NCBI GenBank assembly: GCA_024710005.1
Contig: JANJVQ010000024.1
Span: 1-64,000 of the forward strand
DNA: 64,000 nucleotides
Reading direction: 5' to 3'
Source: Paludibacter sp.
Lineage (GTDB): Bacteria; Bacteroidota; Bacteroidia; Bacteroidales; Paludibacteraceae
Positions 52,132-60,808 of this stretch are shown here, piece after piece. The notes under the pieces were generated by a model. The model did not search any database and had not been told where the DNA came from. It saw nothing but the letters and a program-made list of their open reading frames with translations. The translations under genes and the position numbers were made by a program. The stretch's first letter is position 1; each line of letters opens with the position of its first letter.

Positions 52132-53526
52132 ATGAAGAAGCTAATTGTATTGATGTTGAGCATCGTTGTTTTAACGAACTGTTATGCTCAGAGAAGATCT
52201 AAAAAAGCCGCTAAAGAAGAAGTGGATCCGCAAACAGAAGTGGTGGCGCCACAGCCAGCCGAACAGCCGGAGGTGCCTGTTGTAACAGAAGAATGTCTGG
52301 TCAACCTGAGTTTGTTTAATGAATCGGCGAAAAATAAACAGTATGCCGATGCCGTAAATTCATGGAATCAGGTGTTTGAGAACTGCCCGAATGCCAACCG
52401 TGCCGTTTATACCCACGGTCGTAACATTTTGCACTGGCAACTGAGTCAGGCAAAAGATGAGGCAACGTATCAGAAATTATTTGAAAAACTGATGTTCATG
52501 TTCGATCAGCGCATGAAGTATTTCGGTGACGATCAGCGTTATCCTACTCCATGGATTAAAGGTTTAAAAGCCCTGGATTATGTGGTTTATGCTAAAAATG
52601 ATGAACTGAAAAGACCTGCTTATCAGTGGATGGAAGAATCAATCGATGGTCTGGGTACTAACGCTGAAATTGAAGTTATCCGTCAGTTTGTGGTATTATC
52701 AGATAAAATTTATGCTACGGATAAGAATCATGGTGAAAAATATATCGCTGACTATCTGAAAGCCAATGAAATTCTGGAAGGAATCATCAGCAGTTCTGAA
52801 GGCACGAATGCTGAACTGGCAGCTCAGTATAAAAACGGATTGGATATCGTTTTTGCCCAGAGTGGAGCAGCCGACTGTACAACACTTGAAAACCTGTATA
52901 AGGATAAAATTGGTCAAAACAGCAACGATTTAGCTTATCTGAATAAAATTATCTCTTTCTTCAGAAGAGTAAGGTGTGTAGATTCGAAAGTGTATTTCGA
53001 TGCAGCGGTAATGGCACATAAAATCCAACCTTCTGCCGAATCGGCAAATGCCCTTGCCGGAATGTCTTTTAATCAGGAGAAGTATCAGCAGGCAATCAAT
53101 TATTACGAAGAAGCGACCCGTTTGAGTGAAGTAAATGCGGATAAGGCAGATTATCAATATACCATTGCACAGATCTATTATTCGAAGCTGGGCAATTATC
53201 CCCGTACGAAAACACATGCGCTTAACTCGCTTGAATTCAATTCTGCAAACGGAAAGGCGCACATGATTATAGGTCTGGCTTATGCCGGCGCTAAAGGAAT
53301 TTTTGACGATCCTGTACTTTCAAAAACAGTTTACTGGGTTGCTGTTGACAGACTGGTAAGAGCCAAACAAGTTGATCCGTCATTAGCTGAAGATGTGGAT
53401 AAACTGATTTCGACTTACAGTCGTCATTTCCCATCAAAGGAAGATATTTTCTTTAAACCTGAATTGCAGGATGGAAAATCATTCTATGTGGGTGGTTGGG
53501 TTGGTGAATCAACAATTTGCAGATAA
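52132..53526 (+). CDS. Exported tetratricopeptide repeat protein
   Basis: 464 residues with a signal peptide (MKKLIVLMLSIVVLTNCYAQ). A basic and acidic linker (RRSKKAAKEEVDPQTEVVAP) and a Pro/Glu-rich stretch come next. The rest is helical with TPR units, for example NKQYADAVNSWNQVFENCPN (about 60-80), NALAGMSFNQEKYQQAINYYEEATRL (about 303-328) and YTIAQIYYSKLGNYPRTKTHALNSLEF. Such repeats bind partner proteins in the periplasm. It is 24 bases after the barrel gene and 3 bases before lptC, so it belongs to the same operon and may support outer-membrane assembly. Confidence 0.85.
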   Translation: MKKLIVLMLSIVVLTNCYAQRRSKKAAKEEVDPQTEVVAPQPAEQPEVPVVTEECLVNLSLFNESAKNKQYADAVNSWNQVFENCPNANRAVYTHGRNILHWQLSQAKDEATYQKLFEKLMFMFDQRMKYFGDDQRYPTPWIKGLKALDYVVYAKNDELKRPAYQWMEESIDGLGTNAEIEVIRQFVVLSDKIYATDKNHGEKYIADYLKANEILEGIISSSEGTNAELAAQYKNGLDIVFAQSGAADCTTLENLYKDKIGQNSNDLAYLNKIISFFRRVRCVDSKVYFDAAVMAHKIQPSAESANALAGMSFNQEKYQQAINYYEEATRLSEVNADKADYQYTIAQIYYSKLGNYPRTKTHALNSLEFNSANGKAHMIIGLAYAGAKGIFDDPVLSKTVYWVAVDRLVRAKQVDPSLAEDVDKLISTYSRHFPSKEDIFFKPELQDGKSFYVGGWVGESTICR

Positions 53527-53529
53527 ACA

Positions 53530-54105
53530 TTGAAAACAGCTGAAAAGCAATATGTTGTAAAAAGTATAACAACCGCCCTTCCGGTGGTTGTTGTGCTTTT
53601 TTTGCTTTTTTCCTGCACTTCCAATGTCCCTGAACAAATAGACCCGGTGCAAAACCGGGCTGATTTTCCTCGTTTACATTCAATGGATGTCAGCACCGTG
53701 ATCTCGGATTCGGGTATCACGAGGTATCGCATCGTAACTCCTCAATGGGATATCTACGACCGGTCGAGTCAGCCTTACTGGGAGTTTCCGTATGGTGTAC
53801 ATTTCGAACGGTTCGACGAACAATTGGTAATTGATGCCAATATCCACAGTGAGTATGCGAAATACCTGGAAAATGAGCAAATCTGGGAGTTGAGAGGAAA
53901 CGTGAGGGCAACCAATATTCAAGGTGAATTATTTGAAACGGAACAACTTTTCTGGAATCAAAAAACGGAGAAAATTTATTCTGACAGCCTGATAAAAATT
54001 ACCCAGGAAGATTATATCATCATCGGAAAGGGCTTTGAATCGAATCAGGAAATGACGAAATATCAGGTGAAACAAACGCAGGGAGTGATTCCGGTGAATG
54101 AGTGA
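53530..54105 (+). CDS. lptC: LptC-like LPS export protein
   Basis: 191 residues from a TTG start; no ATG fits before the signal region. A hydrophobic anchor ending in a lipobox-like LLFSC (about residue 29) is followed by a beta-jellyroll: DSGITRYRIVTPQWDIYD, YGVHFERFDEQLVIDANIHSEYAKYLENEQIWELRGNVRATN and EQLFWNQKTEKIYSD. The repeating strand pattern is that of LptC, which hands LPS from the inner-membrane exporter to LptA. The Bacteroidota version is often lipidated. Genes before it are a TPR protein and a barrel. The gene name is by fold and context. Confidence 0.82.
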   Translation: MKTAEKQYVVKSITTALPVVVVLFLLFSCTSNVPEQIDPVQNRADFPRLHSMDVSTVISDSGITRYRIVTPQWDIYDRSSQPYWEFPYGVHFERFDEQLVIDANIHSEYAKYLENEQIWELRGNVRATNIQGELFETEQLFWNQKTEKIYSDSLIKITQEDYIIIGKGFESNQEMTKYQVKQTQGVIPVNE

Positions 54106-54111
54106 GGTTGA

Positions 54112-54160
54112 CAGACGCCAGACGCCAGACGCCAGACACCAGACACCAGACACCAGACAC
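54112..54160 (+). repeat. Heptamer tandem repeat CAGAC(G/A)C, seven units
   Basis: Three CAGACGC units (54112-54132) followed by four CAGACAC units (54133-54160), all exact, begin 7 bases after the lptC stop. They lie between lptC and the porin gene and do not code. Confidence 0.9.
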
Positions 54161-54198
54161 TGTGCGTAGTTGGATTGGATTAAATAAATTGATTTTAC

Positions 54199-56088
54199 AT
54201 GTTGAAGGATTTTCACATATTGTTTTTACTGATGTTGTTCCCGGTTGTATTATCGGGCAATGATGATGTTGTTGGCAAAAAAGTGAAAGCTTCAGTAAAA
54301 ACATGGAGAATCATGGATGCGTTCTCGACAGTTGATTCTATTCCTGTCGACACCTTACATCTGAATTTTCAGAACGATAACCACATCGACCGTTACAGTA
54401 TTTCCAATGCATTTCGTGGAAATTTGGGTTCTCCTATTCAACCGAAGGTTTATTTCGATAGACCTGAGCAGGATGAGTTTATTTTTGCTGATGCCTATTA
54501 TCCCTATATGCGTAGGGTTGAGTCAGCTACATTTTATAACACCACGACTCCTTTTTCAAGTCTGTATTATCTTACCGGCGGTACCAATTATTACGAAGAC
54601 GAGCAAATCCGCTTCTTGTTTTCGGCCAATGCCAACAAAAAGTTAAATATCGGTACCACGCTCGATTATATTTATGCAAGGGGAGAATACGCTAACCTGG
54701 CTGCAAAAAGATTTGCAGGGTCTTTATTCGGAACCTACGATGGAAAAAAATACAAAGCAACTGCTTTTTTTAGTGCGAACAATCACAGCCATTACGAGAA
54801 TGGCGGAATTCAGGATACATCCTATATCAATGGCTCCATTCAATATCCCTCGTATAACATCCCGGTAAATATCAATGGATATGCGAATTTCAAGCATAAT
54901 CAGGCTTTTTATAACCATCAATATAGCATCGGCATTGAGCGACCAATACGCATAAACCCCGATTCGGTTAACATGGAATATGTGCCTGTCACAATTTTTG
55001 CACACACCGTCCGGTTGGATGACATGAGGAAGCGCTATTATGAGCAATCGGTTGAAAAAGACTTTTATGCCAATACATACCTGCCTCATACTGAAACCAA
55101 CGATACGGCATCTCTGTTGAAACTGAGTAACCGCGTTTCTGTAAGTATGGCTGAAGAGTTTAATAAATGGCTTAAGTTCGGACTGACCGCCTATATCGAA
55201 AATGATTATCTAAGGTATGGTTATTTAGTTGATAGTGTGTTAACACACAGGAATCAGTCGAATACACGGGTAGGAGGGGTGTTGTCGAAAAATCAGGGAG
55301 ATTTATTACGTTATAACATCACCGGCGAACTGACCTTCCTGGGACCCAAAGCCGGCGATATGATGCTGGACGGAAACCTGAGCAGTTATTTCAATTTGTT
55401 TAAGCAAAAAATAAACCTGATTGCACATGGGTATGTAAAAAGACAAAATCCGTCAGATTTCCTGAATTTTTATCATTCCAACCACTTCCGTTGGCAACGG
55501 AATTTTGCAGCCATGTACAAAACTCGTCTCGGTGGAACATTCGCCATTCCCACACTCGGATTTGATTTCAATCTTTCGGTTGATAACCTGACGGATATGG
55601 TTTATTTTGATAAAGATGCTTTACCGCAACAGTATAATGGTAATATTCAGGTAGTGGCCGCTAACCTGAAACAGGATTTTCGGGTGGGAAGTTTCGCGCT
55701 TGAGAACAACGTAGTGTATCAGTTAAGCTCCAATCAGGCGGTGTTGCCTTTGCCCGAGATTGCCTTGTATCACAATTTATATTATCATGGACTGTGGTTC
55801 AAGGTGCTTAGCATGCAGATAGGCGCTGATGTGCGTTATCATACAGCGTATTACGCACCCTCGTATATGCCGGCAACCGGACAGTTTTTTGTGCAGGACA
55901 AGATGAAAACAGGAAATTATCCGGTGATGAATGTATATATCAACGCCCATCTGAAACGAACCCGTTTTTTTGTACAGTATTACCACCTGAATCAGTTGTT
56001 TATGAAGGGTGATTATTATTCGATGCCGTATTACCCGATAAACCCGGCTACACTGAAAATGGGGTTGACCTGGAATTTCTATGATTGA
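54199..56088 (+). CDS. Putative porin (Porin_10-like)
   Basis: 629 residues. A signal peptide (FHILFLLMLFPVVLSG) is followed by a long strand-rich barrel, with blocks such as YYPYMRRVESATFYNTTTPFSSLYYLTGG (about 97-125), LRYGYLVDSVLTHRNQSNTRVGG and a C-terminal LKMGLTWNFYD. It matches the Porin_10 group of Bacteroidota. It should form a channel or lipid-linked barrel in the outer membrane. The start is 93 bases after lptC, with a heptamer repeat between, but there is no terminator. The stop overlaps the next gene by 8 bases. Confidence 0.8.
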   Translation: MLKDFHILFLLMLFPVVLSGNDDVVGKKVKASVKTWRIMDAFSTVDSIPVDTLHLNFQNDNHIDRYSISNAFRGNLGSPIQPKVYFDRPEQDEFIFADAYYPYMRRVESATFYNTTTPFSSLYYLTGGTNYYEDEQIRFLFSANANKKLNIGTTLDYIYARGEYANLAAKRFAGSLFGTYDGKKYKATAFFSANNHSHYENGGIQDTSYINGSIQYPSYNIPVNINGYANFKHNQAFYNHQYSIGIERPIRINPDSVNMEYVPVTIFAHTVRLDDMRKRYYEQSVEKDFYANTYLPHTETNDTASLLKLSNRVSVSMAEEFNKWLKFGLTAYIENDYLRYGYLVDSVLTHRNQSNTRVGGVLSKNQGDLLRYNITGELTFLGPKAGDMMLDGNLSSYFNLFKQKINLIAHGYVKRQNPSDFLNFYHSNHFRWQRNFAAMYKTRLGGTFAIPTLGFDFNLSVDNLTDMVYFDKDALPQQYNGNIQVVAANLKQDFRVGSFALENNVVYQLSSNQAVLPLPEIALYHNLYYHGLWFKVLSMQIGADVRYHTAYYAPSYMPATGQFFVQDKMKTGNYPVMNVYINAHLKRTRFFVQYYHLNQLFMKGDYYSMPYYPINPATLKMGLTWNFYD

Positions 56089-56938
56089 ACATCTTGCAAT
56101 GAAGAATTGTTTCATTAAAATAATGCGTAAACACACTGTCATTTGGATAATTGCTGTACTGTTGGTACTGGTACTGCTGATTTGGTTCGGGAAAACCGGA
56201 TCAGTCAGGGATTTGCCTGAAATACAGGAAGAGGGTCGTATGTCGGTGCTGATTGAGTCGGGCGAACATGGCTTTACGCGTGACAGTGTGCATGTGTATG
56301 GTTTTCAGTATGAACTGATCAGAAGATTTACGGATTCGCTGGGTGTTGAATTGGTTGTTATTAACGAGGATAAAACCAGGGACGGCATGCGTGAACTTAC
56401 AAACGGAGCCTGTGATGTACTGGTTTCCCTGCGACCGGTAATGATTGATTCTGTCAGGTCGGTTGTAAGTTTGAATCCGATACTGTCAACCCGGCTGATG
56501 CTTGCGCAACAAATAGATTCTACAGGAAAACTGCTTATCAGTAAACAGTATGAGTTGGATGGTGATACCCTGACCGTGATGAAGAACTCGCCTTTTATGG
56601 TCAGACTGGGATATCTGGCTGAGGAGTTGGCAATCAACCTGACCATAAATGATATTGCAGTGGATAGTCCGGATGAAATTGTCAAATTAGTAAATGATAA
56701 GCAAATAAAATATACAATTTGTCCCGAATACCTGACCGGTAGATTTAAAGCCCGGTATGCTGATGTTGATTTCAGTGTTCCTCTCAGTTTTAAACAGGAT
56801 TTAACCTGGACGGTAAACAAAAAATCCCCGGAGTTGCAAAAACGCCTGAATGCATTTCTGGATGGGTTTATCGGAACAGCAGAATTTGCGACGATTTACA
56901 ATAAATACTTTAGTCAACCACTAACCACTAACCACTAA
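56081..56938 (+). CDS. Membrane-anchored SBP_bac_3-like binding protein (MltF-like without lytic domain)
   Basis: 285 residues from 56081; ATGs at 56099 and 56123 are also possible and would put the anchor helix (VIWIIAVLLVLVLLIWFG) closer to the N-terminus. After the anchor comes a family 3 solute-binding fold: RMSVLIESGEHGFTRDSVHVYGFQYELIRRFTDSLGVELVV (about 52-93), CDVLVSLRP and DLTWTVNKKSPELQKRLNAFLDGF. This resembles the N-terminal domain of the lytic transglycosylase MltF, but no SLT domain follows. The last four codons (LTTNH end) are made of the heptamer repeat. Cotranscribed with the porin and probably metA. Confidence 0.75.
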   Translation: MIEHLAMKNCFIKIMRKHTVIWIIAVLLVLVLLIWFGKTGSVRDLPEIQEEGRMSVLIESGEHGFTRDSVHVYGFQYELIRRFTDSLGVELVVINEDKTRDGMRELTNGACDVLVSLRPVMIDSVRSVVSLNPILSTRLMLAQQIDSTGKLLISKQYELDGDTLTVMKNSPFMVRLGYLAEELAINLTINDIAVDSPDEIVKLVNDKQIKYTICPEYLTGRFKARYADVDFSVPLSFKQDLTWTVNKKSPELQKRLNAFLDGFIGTAEFATIYNKYFSQPLTTNH

Positions 56939-56943
56939 CCACT
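56916..56943 (+). repeat. Heptamer tandem repeat AACCACT, four units
   Basis: Four exact AACCACT units. The repeat includes the last codons and the stop codon of the binding-protein gene and ends 16 bases before metA. The reverse complement of the unit recurs in degenerate form at 47058-47085. Confidence 0.9.
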
Positions 56944-56959
56944 ATAAACTTATTTAGTT

Positions 56960-57877
56960 ATGCCAGTAAATATACCCGCTACATTACCTGCAGTTGATTT
57001 ATTAAGGAATGAGAATATTTTCGTAATGGATTCTGACCGGGCATCTCATCAGGAGATTCGTCCGCTAAAAATAGTGATTCTGAATTTGATGCCCATCAAG
57101 ATTACAACAGAAACCGATTTAATCCGTCTGCTGTCGAATACACCCTTGCAGATTGAACTTGATTTGTTGCAGATGGACAGTCACGAATGCAAGAATACAC
57201 CCGTGGAACACATGATGACGTTCTACAAGAATTTCGATGAAATTCGCAAGAGTAATTACGACGGCATGATTATCACCGGCGCTCCTGTAGAGCACTTGCC
57301 TTTCGAAGATGTTGATTACTGGAATGAATTGACGGAAATCTTCGATTGGGCTAAAAAGCATGTGACATCCACATTTTTTATTTGCTGGGCGGCTCAGGCC
57401 GGCTTATACTATCATTACGGCATACCGAAATACATGTTGAATAAAAAGATGTTCGGTGTGTTCGAGCATCATATCCATAATCCGCAGAATCCTATTTTCA
57501 GGGGATTTGACGATGTGTTTTATGTACCTCACAGCAGGCATACCGAAGTACGTTCAGAAGATATCCTCAAGGTACCGGAACTGACCATCCTGTCAGAATC
57601 GCCAGAATCTGGTGTTTATATGGTAATGGCACGAAATGGTCGTGAGTTTTTCGTTACCGGTCACTCAGAGTATTCACCGTTGACATTAGATGGGGAGTAT
57701 AAAAGAGACTTGGCAAAGGGATTACCCATCGATTTGCCATTGAATTACTATCAGGATAACAACCCCGATTTGAGTCCGCAGGTACGTTGGCGCAGTCATG
57801 CCAATCTGCTCATTACAAATTGGTTGAACTACTTCGTTTATCAGGAAACACCGTACGATCTATCCCAGATTGAATAA
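56960..57877 (+). CDS. metA: Homoserine O-acetyltransferase (MetA family)
   Basis: 305 residues. The catalytic Cys142 lies in [10 protein letters not shown], and the His/Glu pair in [10 protein letters not shown]. The residue after TGAPV is Glu111; in this family Glu111 marks acetyl-CoA use, while the E. coli succinyl enzyme has Gly there. The product would therefore be O-acetylhomoserine, the substrate of MetY at 43160-44425. The start is well supported by the match [13 protein letters not shown]. It is the second-last gene of the coaX-porin run and precedes the U32 gene by 8 bases. Confidence 0.94.
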   Translation: MPVNIPATLPAVDLLRNENIFVMDSDRASHQEIRPLKIVILNLMPIKITTETDLIRLLSNTPLQIELDLLQMDSHECKNTPVEHMMTFYKNFDEIRKSNYDGMIITGAPVEHLPFEDVDYWNELTEIFDWAKKHVTSTFFICWAAQAGLYYHYGIPKYMLNKKMFGVFEHHIHNPQNPIFRGFDDVFYVPHSRHTEVRSEDILKVPELTILSESPESGVYMVMARNGREFFVTGHSEYSPLTLDGEYKRDLAKGLPIDLPLNYYQDNNPDLSPQVRWRSHANLLITNWLNYFVYQETPYDLSQIE

Positions 57878-57885
57878 CAGAACTT

Positions 57886-59700
57886 ATGAGGAAAATTGAA
57901 TTGCTGGCTCCTGCAAAGAACCTGGCCTGTGGCATTGCAGCAGTAGATCACGGGGCGGATGCCATATACATTGGCGCTTCCCGTTTCGGAGCAAGATCAG
58001 CAGCCGGTAATTCGGTGAAAGATATTGCTACATTAATTCAATATGCACATCGCTTCAGGGTGAAGGTGTATGTTGCACTCAATACTATTCTGACGGATGA
58101 TCAACTTGAGGAGGCAGAAGAATTGATTTGGGAGTTGCATGAGATTGGTGCGGATGCGATTATCATACAAGATATGGGTATTCTGCAAATGAAACTTCCG
58201 TCGGTGGTGTTACATGCCAGCACGCAAACCGACAATCGCACGGTGCAAAAAGTAAAGTTTTTACAGGATGCCGGTTTATCGCGGGTAGTCTTAGCTCGTG
58301 AACTCACCTTAGAGCAGATTCGTTCCATCGCTCCTCAAACGCAGGTTGAACTGGAAGTTTTTGTACATGGCGCCCTTTGCGTAAGTTACAGCGGACAGTG
58401 TTACATCAGTGAAGCGATGACAGGCCGCAGTGCAAACAGAGGCGCTTGTGCGCAATACTGCCGGTTACCTTATACTTTGTATGATGCAAACGGAACAGTC
58501 TTGCAACAGGATAAACATTTACTCTCGCTGAAAGACTTAGATTTGTCGGCGCACCTCGAAGAATTGATGGATGCCGGAGTGACTTCCTTCAAGATAGAAG
58601 GAAGATTGAAAGACGAAGATTACGTGAAGAATATTACGGCATATTACCGTAAAAAGATAGATGCTATACTGAATACTTCCGGGAAAGGTAAATATAAACG
58701 TGCATCCTCCGGTACAACAACTTTCCATTTTGAACCCAATCCGGTTAAAAGTTTCAGGCGATCATCAACAGATTATTTTTTGCTGGGTCGTCACAATGGC
58801 ATCATTCAACCCGAAACGCCAAAGTCAACCGGAGAGAAAATAGGCATCATCTCAGGAATTGGCAGAAATTACTTAGAAGTAAAAACTTCGGCGGTACTGC
58901 ACAATGGCGACGGAATCAGTTTTATCAATGAAAAAGGAGTTTTGGAAGGCTTCCGCATCAACAGGGTAGAGGGGAATCGTATTTTTCTGATGGAAATACC
59001 CGAAATCAAGCCCGGAACGGAGATTTACAGGAACTTCGACCAGGCATTTGATCAATTGCTGAAAGGCAATACCTCGGAAAGGAAGATTGCAGCCCATGTG
59101 CGTTTCGAAGAGATAACGGATGGGTTCTCTATACAGTTGGAGGATGAAGATGGTGTGTGCGTAACCAGACAATTTGCATGTGAGAAACAATTGGCCAGAC
59201 GAACAGAGAAAGTGCTTGAAAACATCAAATTACAGTTGTCCAAAACCGGTCAGACTATTTTTTCGGTGGAAGATGTTCAAATCAACATCCAGCAACCCTG
59301 GTTTTTTCCGGCTTCGGTATTGAACGAATGGCGGAGGATGGCTTTTGATGCATTGGAAACGGCCCGACAGGAGTCGTACGAAAGAGAACAACCGGCCACC
59401 AGAAAGAATCCCGAATATCCATCGAAACAACTTACTTATACCGGCAATGTGACCAACCGCTTAGCCCGGCAGTTTTATGAATCCTGTGGCGTAACCGACA
59501 TTGCCCCCGGATTTGAAATCAAAGCCGAAAAGGGAGTGCCGCTCATGTTCACCAAACACTGCATCAAATACGAAATGGGCTGGTGTCCCCGCGAAGGAGG
59601 AAAATCCCCCTTCGCCGAGCCTTATTATCTGCAACACAAAGAACAGCGGTTTGAACTCAAATTCGATTGTGTGAAATGTGAGATGTTAGTTAGTAGATAA
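57886..59700 (+). CDS. U32 family protein, probably RlhA/TrhP-like RNA hydroxylation factor
   Basis: 604 residues. The N-terminal barrel begins IELLAPAKNLACGIAAVDHGADAIYIGASRFGARSAAGN, with HASTQTDNRTVQKVKFLQ and VFVHGALCVSYSGQCYISEAMTGRSANRGACAQYCRLPY (about 163-200), the U32 signature with its Cys cluster. The C-terminal third (about 400-604) includes another Cys set (TKHCIKYEMGWCPREGG, FDCVKCEML). E. coli relatives RlhA and TrhP take part in RNA base hydroxylation, although the family was first called collagenase-like peptidases. The exact target is unknown. It is the last gene of the plus-strand run and converges on an outer-membrane gene with a 1-base gap. Confidence 0.9.
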   Translation: MRKIELLAPAKNLACGIAAVDHGADAIYIGASRFGARSAAGNSVKDIATLIQYAHRFRVKVYVALNTILTDDQLEEAEELIWELHEIGADAIIIQDMGILQMKLPSVVLHASTQTDNRTVQKVKFLQDAGLSRVVLARELTLEQIRSIAPQTQVELEVFVHGALCVSYSGQCYISEAMTGRSANRGACAQYCRLPYTLYDANGTVLQQDKHLLSLKDLDLSAHLEELMDAGVTSFKIEGRLKDEDYVKNITAYYRKKIDAILNTSGKGKYKRASSGTTTFHFEPNPVKSFRRSSTDYFLLGRHNGIIQPETPKSTGEKIGIISGIGRNYLEVKTSAVLHNGDGISFINEKGVLEGFRINRVEGNRIFLMEIPEIKPGTEIYRNFDQAFDQLLKGNTSERKIAAHVRFEEITDGFSIQLEDEDGVCVTRQFACEKQLARRTEKVLENIKLQLSKTGQTIFSVEDVQINIQQPWFFPASVLNEWRRMAFDALETARQESYEREQPATRKNPEYPSKQLTYTGNVTNRLARQFYESCGVTDIAPGFEIKAEKGVPLMFTKHCIKYEMGWCPREGGKSPFAEPYYLQHKEQRFELKFDCVKCEMLVSR

Positions 59701-59701
59701 A

Positions 59702-60535
59702 CTATTTTTTTCCAAATTCAGCAAGCCTTATCCCGATAGTTAATTTCAATACCGGATAAAAAGGATATGGTTTTAACAGATTGTTAAGATCATTCATCTG
59801 TGTATCCAAATTTGCTTGCAAATCGTTTCGTATATTGTTCATCTCGGTTTCTACCTGTTGTTTTTGCGATGTGGAAGGTGTCGCACCTCCATAGTCGATG
59901 TTATCAGCTATAAAACCACTTGGTAATTGAGCCGACATCACAAAAGCCCCGGTATAGTATGCTCCCACTTCAAGTCCGAATGAAACGCCACTTTTACGAG
60001 GAACAAAGCTACCTAAACCGACCCCAACATACGGAGCAGTTTTTGAAGTGGGTTTTATGTTGATGACAAAGTCGCCAATTTTATCCTGCGGAATAAAAGG
60101 ATTGACCGTATTTCCATTAACATTCTGACTGGGAAGCTGTAAATCAGAAGTTGGAGAACCGATAACCGCTGCGTCCAATAAAAATGTTCCATAACCAGCA
60201 GTTAAATAAAATAGTCCGATGGGCTGAAATCCGACCTGAAACGACATACCTCCGGTTTTAAAGTTTGCACCAAGGTCAAAGCCCAGATCTCCGCCTGAAG
60301 GCATAGGAACAGAAACAGACAATGCATCGCCCACCAAAGGCTGCAAAGATTGTGATGTGATATTCACATCAATAATTTCGTATCCGGCTTTGATAGCCAA
60401 AGACTTGAAGGGCCTGTAATACACATCTGCACCAAGACCATTTGTAGAACCTTTGATTGAGACTCCAAAATCACCTGCCGAACCAATAAATGTTGTGGAC
60501 AGAAATAACACTAATAATAATTGAGCTTTTTTCAT
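59702..60535 (-). CDS. Outer-membrane beta-barrel protein, unknown function
   Basis: 277 residues from the ATG at 60535 (MKKAQLLLVLFLSTTFIGSAG, signal peptide). The mature chain shows repeated strands: GLGADVYYRPFKSLAIKAGYEII, LGANFKTGGMSFQVGF, YVGVGLGSFVPRKSGVSFGLEVGAYYTGAFV, and a C-terminal LKLTIGIRLAEFGKK. A helical insert rich in Gln, Asn and Asp lies at about 220-250. It is a single gene; its leader contains a TATCAC/GTGATA hairpin at 60597-60616. Function not recognised. Confidence 0.72.
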   Translation of the reverse strand: MKKAQLLLVLFLSTTFIGSAGDFGVSIKGSTNGLGADVYYRPFKSLAIKAGYEIIDVNITSQSLQPLVGDALSVSVPMPSGGDLGFDLGANFKTGGMSFQVGFQPIGLFYLTAGYGTFLLDAAVIGSPTSDLQLPSQNVNGNTVNPFIPQDKIGDFVINIKPTSKTAPYVGVGLGSFVPRKSGVSFGLEVGAYYTGAFVMSAQLPSGFIADNIDYGGATPSTSQKQQVETEMNNIRNDLQANLDTQMNDLNNLLKPYPFYPVLKLTIGIRLAEFGKK

Positions 60536-60694
60536 TTTAAACATGAATTTAAGAGTAAAACAATTTGTTATGGTTTCATATTACATTCTGATATTCTATC
60601 ACTCTTTTGGGTGATAAAATTATATTTTTCAATATATCAACAAGATAGACCATGTAATTGTTCATTTCAAAGCTTGGCCGAGAAAAATAAGTTA

Positions 60695-60730
60695 CATCAT
60701 AATATTTTTATCAGTGTAAATATTATGATG
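60695..60730. repeat. Perfect 13-base inverted repeat
   Basis: CATCATAATATTT (60695-60707) and AAATATTATGATG (60718-60730) pair perfectly around a 10-base loop in the 270-base gap between the barrel gene and the nitroreductase gene. It may end the nitroreductase transcript, although it lies 79 bases beyond that stop codon. The rest of this gap shows nothing further. Confidence 0.6.
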
Positions 60731-60808
60731 CTGAACTTCTGTCTTTGGTTGTCTTTGAGAAGCAGATTGCAGTTAGTGCAAGAAATAGGTGAATTTGGGT
60801 GTGAATTG

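Noticed and set aside
54112-54160. CRISPR or iteron array
   Set aside because: Units are seven bases long with no spacers and no replication gene nearby; a slippage-type repeat explains it.
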